Assembly (NCBI GenBank): GCA_944321365.1 | Contig: CALULA010000001.1 | Span: 124,001-188,000 of the forward strand | Source of the DNA: an uncultured Paraprevotella sp. | GTDB lineage: Bacteria > Bacteroidota > Bacteroidia > Bacteroidales > Bacteroidaceae | Reading direction: 5' to 3' | Length of the DNA: 64,000 nucleotides | Part shown: positions 61,704-64,000 of the stretch, in pieces | Layout: every line of letters starts with the position of its first letter | How positions within the stretch are numbered: position 1 is the stretch's first letter | Translations under genes and position numbers: made by a program | The notes under the pieces: model-generated | Database searches by the model: none | What the model was told of the DNA's origin: nothing | What the model saw: only the letters and a program-made list of their open reading frames with translations

Positions 61704-63062
61704 TTATGCCGTGACAGCGGTCTGCCGTGTCTGCTGCAGGAAACGGCGGCAGAAGAGAAATCCCGCTGTGCCCAATGCTACGGGGAAAGCCATCCAGATG
61801 CCACTTGGTCCTCCTTTGAAGGTGAAGCCTAATAAATAACTGAGCGGCAGGGAAATGACGATATAGCTCAGAAATGCATAACGCATGAGCGGACGCACGT
61901 CGGCTATGCCTCGGAGTGAGTTGGCAAAGTTGACTTGAAGTCCATCCCCCAGTTGGTAAAGGGCAAACGGGATGACCAGTGTGACTACAATGTTCCGGAT
62001 GTCCGGATCGTCGGTGAACAACGTGCAGACGGAAGATATGAATGTACAGATGATGGATACGAGGAATATGCCGATGCCGAGAATCAACAGATAGCCGGCG
62101 AATGCACTGCGGCGTACGTTTGTGACGTCGTTTACTCCATGGAAATGGCTGATGCGTATGGCTACTGCAGCCCCGATGCCGTAGTAGATCATGAAACAGG
62201 TTGATCCGATGTTGGTCATAATCTGATGGGCTGCCAAAGGTGCTGCTCCAATCCATCCCATCATGACGGCACACAGGCAGAAGGAGGCCGTTTCCATGCC
62301 CATTTGCAGTCCGAGCGGACGGCCTAACTTATGCAGACGCTGGCGCAGTGCGGTCACTTTTTCGGGGGTATAGAATCCTTTGTGATACTTCTGATATTCA
62401 TGTGCCGTCCGGAAAATGGTGTAGATGACGCATAACATAATGATGCGCGACAGCAGGGTGGAAATGCCGGCACCCAGCAGTCCCAGTTCGGGAAACGGAC
62501 CGGGACCATAGATCAACAGATAGTTTCCTACGATATTGAAGACATTGGCCCAGAGCATAATCCACATGGGTGTCTTGGTATTTCCGATACCGTCAAAGAA
62601 TTGTTTAAAGGCGTTGAACAATGATTGTATGGGAACAGACAGCAACACTACAACGTAATAAGGGCGGATTTCCGGTAAAAGTTCTTCGGGTTGCCCCATG
62701 CGGTCGAGAAAGAAATACAGTACTCCCATCAAGACAAACAGGGCCGTTCCAATGGTTCCGTTAGCCTGCAAGGCGGCTTTCAGCGAACGTCCTGCATTGT
62801 CATGTTCATTCCGTGCGTGCATCGGGCCTATAACGGGGGTAAGGGCGTATGAATAGCCTAATGCAAATATCAGCACCAGCATCATGACATTGTTGACGAA
62901 TCCGGCCGCAGCCAGCGACCGGGCACTGTAGTTGCCTACCATGATGGTGTCTGCCAAGCCCTGTATGATGGTTCCTAATTGTCCGATGATAATGGGAATG
63001 CCCAAGGTGACCAAGGCACGTATGTGCCGTCCGTATGTGATAGCCTGCGTATCTTGTTGCAT
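61704..63062 (-). CDS. MATE-family multidrug/cation exporter
   Basis: An integral inner-membrane antiporter of 452 residues with 12 predicted helices in two halves. MATE features include TLGIPIIIGQLGTIIQGLADTI broken over the first helix, DTIMVGNYSARSLAAAGFVN and, in the second half, AAPLAAHQIMTNIGSTCFMI. Such proteins export cationic drugs with Na+ or H+ coupling; the substrate is unknown. ATG 63062 was chosen because the TTG at 63083 falls inside the -7 box. Confidence 0.92.
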   Translation of the reverse strand: MQQDTQAITYGRHIRALVTLGIPIIIGQLGTIIQGLADTIMVGNYSARSLAAAGFVNNVMMLVLIFALGYSYALTPVIGPMHARNEHDNAGRSLKAALQANGTIGTALFVLMGVLYFFLDRMGQPEELLPEIRPYYVVVLLSVPIQSLFNAFKQFFDGIGNTKTPMWIMLWANVFNIVGNYLLIYGPGPFPELGLLGAGISTLLSRIIMLCVIYTIFRTAHEYQKYHKGFYTPEKVTALRQRLHKLGRPLGLQMGMETASFCLCAVMMGWIGAAPLAAHQIMTNIGSTCFMIYYGIGAAVAIRISHFHGVNDVTNVRRSAFAGYLLILGIGIFLVSIICTFISSVCTLFTDDPDIRNIVVTLVIPFALYQLGDGLQVNFANSLRGIADVRPLMRYAFLSYIVISLPLSYLLGFTFKGGPSGIWMAFPVALGTAGFLFCRRFLQQTRQTAVTA

Positions 63063-63080
63063 AATGTCTTTTAAAGGCTG

Positions 63081-63111
63081 CAAAGTTACGATTAATCCGT
63101 CTGAAGTGCAA
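63081..63111 (-). promoter_or_regulatory. promoter of the MATE exporter gene
   Basis: Minus-strand TTG (63111-63109), exactly 20 bp, then TAACTTTG (63088-63081), 18 bp before ATG 63062. Confidence 0.7.
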
Positions 63112-63126
63112 GTTTAGGTAACCCTT

Positions 63127-64000
63127 TCAGAATGCTTTGCGGTAGAACTGGCCGCGTGGGGTAGTACGGTAACTGAGCCATGAACAGCAGTGCCACCAAA
63201 GAAGGCGAAGCTCGAACCACCAGAAAGATAAATAGCATGGCCTTTCGTTCAGTGCGCGGACCGAGCGGTTGAATTGTATGGTTTTCCAGCAGAAGAGCAA
63301 GAGGGTGAGCAGAGATATGGCTGTCGTGGCGGCCCATTGTTGCAGCCATACGCTCCAGCATATGGCGAGGGTGGCACAGCAATAGAACAATGGAACGATG
63401 AGCTGTTTCAGATTGAAAAGTAGCCGATAGCCGACGGCGTGTTTGAAGTGTCGGCGTGTTTCCATATAAGTGTTGCGCATAAACTTCCATTGTCTTGCGG
63501 AAGAAATGTTCCCGCAAAGCACTTTACTTTCCGGCATGAAGCACACCTCGGTATTTTCCGATGTGCTGTGCCGGTTGACCAATAGTTCGGCAGCACCGCC
63601 AAGCAGGTTGACATCATCGGCAAATCCTTTGTGCGACATGAAGAAGCTGCGGCGATAAGCCAGATTTGCGGGGTTGCAACGATAGGCCTTATGTCTGGTA
63701 GCCCAAGGCAGGTATTGCAGTTGGTGATAGAGATTGAAGAAAAAAGTCTTCCGCTTCAGGTAGCTTTTGCCTGGGATGTAATTAGCATACCCCAGTACGA
63801 TTTGGGCTGAAGGCCTGAAGTGCCGGGACATGGAACGGAGCCAATAGACGGATTGCGGACGGCAGTCGGGCTCAGTGAGCAGTATCCATTCGTTGCGGGC
63901 AGCTTTGAATCCTACGGTCAGGCACAGACGTTTGTGGCTGATATGACGTGAACCGGGCGGAATAAAGGAGTGGTGCAGGTGGGGATACCTCATTTCCAGT
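63127..64000 (-). CDS. glycosyltransferase family 2, 5' end outside the window
   Basis: The open frame runs off the right edge, so at least 291 C-terminal residues are visible. LTEPDCRPQSVYWL looks like the acidic (DxD-type) metal-binding region of a GT-A fold, with ALYRRSFF-like acceptor segments after it. The last third has two or three hydrophobic stretches (about 205-260), indicating a membrane-bound enzyme. The N-terminal nucleotide-binding half lies beyond the window. Likely a cell-surface polysaccharide or lipid glycosyltransferase; the donor and acceptor are not readable. It ends 16 bp before the MATE promoter. Confidence 0.8.
   Translation of the reverse strand, partial: LEMRYPHLHHSFIPPGSRHISHKRLCLTVGFKAARNEWILLTEPDCRPQSVYWLRSMSRHFRPSAQIVLGYANYIPGKSYLKRKTFFFNLYHQLQYLPWATRHKAYRCNPANLAYRRSFFMSHKGFADDVNLLGGAAELLVNRHSTSENTEVCFMPESKVLCGNISSARQWKFMRNTYMETRRHFKHAVGYRLLFNLKQLIVPLFYCCATLAICWSVWLQQWAATTAISLLTLLLFCWKTIQFNRSVRALNERPCYLSFWWFELRLLWWHCCSWLSYRTTPRGQFYRKAF

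Overview
The window is a Bacteroidota chromosome segment, almost certainly Bacteroidales. The signs are SusC/SusD outer-membrane pairs, lipoproteins with acidic residues just after the lipobox cysteine, DUF4301 and DUF4296 proteins, a lipoprotein-type TamA (TamL), a Rho with a very long N-terminal insertion, and upstream regions carrying the Bacteroides promoter pattern (TTTG, about 20 bp, TAnnTTTG) with few Shine-Dalgarno sites. The genus cannot be fixed from the sequence alone. No phage, plasmid, insertion sequence, CRISPR or rRNA operon was seen.

Layout. 0.3-7.2 kb: a tripartite RND efflux operon (adaptor, pump, outer-membrane factor) read leftwards, divergent from an AraC-type regulator. 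7.4-15.5 kb: rho, an ABC-F ATPase, a RelA-like ppGpp synthetase with a decayed hydrolase domain, and a DUF4301 protein. 15.6-21.7 kb: purT, tRNA-Gly, a NhaD-type antiporter, a small membrane protein and a RavA/ViaA-like ATPase-VWA pair. 22.0-29.9 kb: tRNA-Arg, then a leftward operon of acyl-CoA synthetase, AddA-like helicase-nuclease and AddB-like nuclease. 30.3-33.0 kb: HAD phosphatase, panB and an MFS transporter.

33.1-50.6 kb is the main accessory locus: one apparent 17-kb operon ordered FAS1 lipoprotein, SusC, SusD, FAS1 lipoprotein, FAS1 lipoprotein, SusC, SusD. It holds two complete outer-membrane transport pairs and three fasciclin-type surface lipoproteins, but no glycoside hydrolase, protease or dedicated regulator. 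It starts behind a long leader containing a 35-codon ORF and ends at a strong intrinsic terminator.

50.8-64.0 kb returns to housekeeping: ileS, a DksA-like protein without its zinc-binding cysteines, lspA, a DUF4296 lipoprotein, an RNA methyltransferase, tamL, a small lipoprotein, a WalJ-like metallo-hydrolase, two tandem tRNA-Lys genes, a MATE exporter and a glycosyltransferase cut by the window edge.

The most unexpected signal is not a gene. Four separate intergenic regions (near 0.1, 7.2, 30.1 and 50.7 kb) carry short arrays of the palindrome TTGCGCAA or a close variant. Cores within each array are exactly 22 bp apart (nine of nine intervals), with variable sequence between them. I do not recognise this as a named repeat family.
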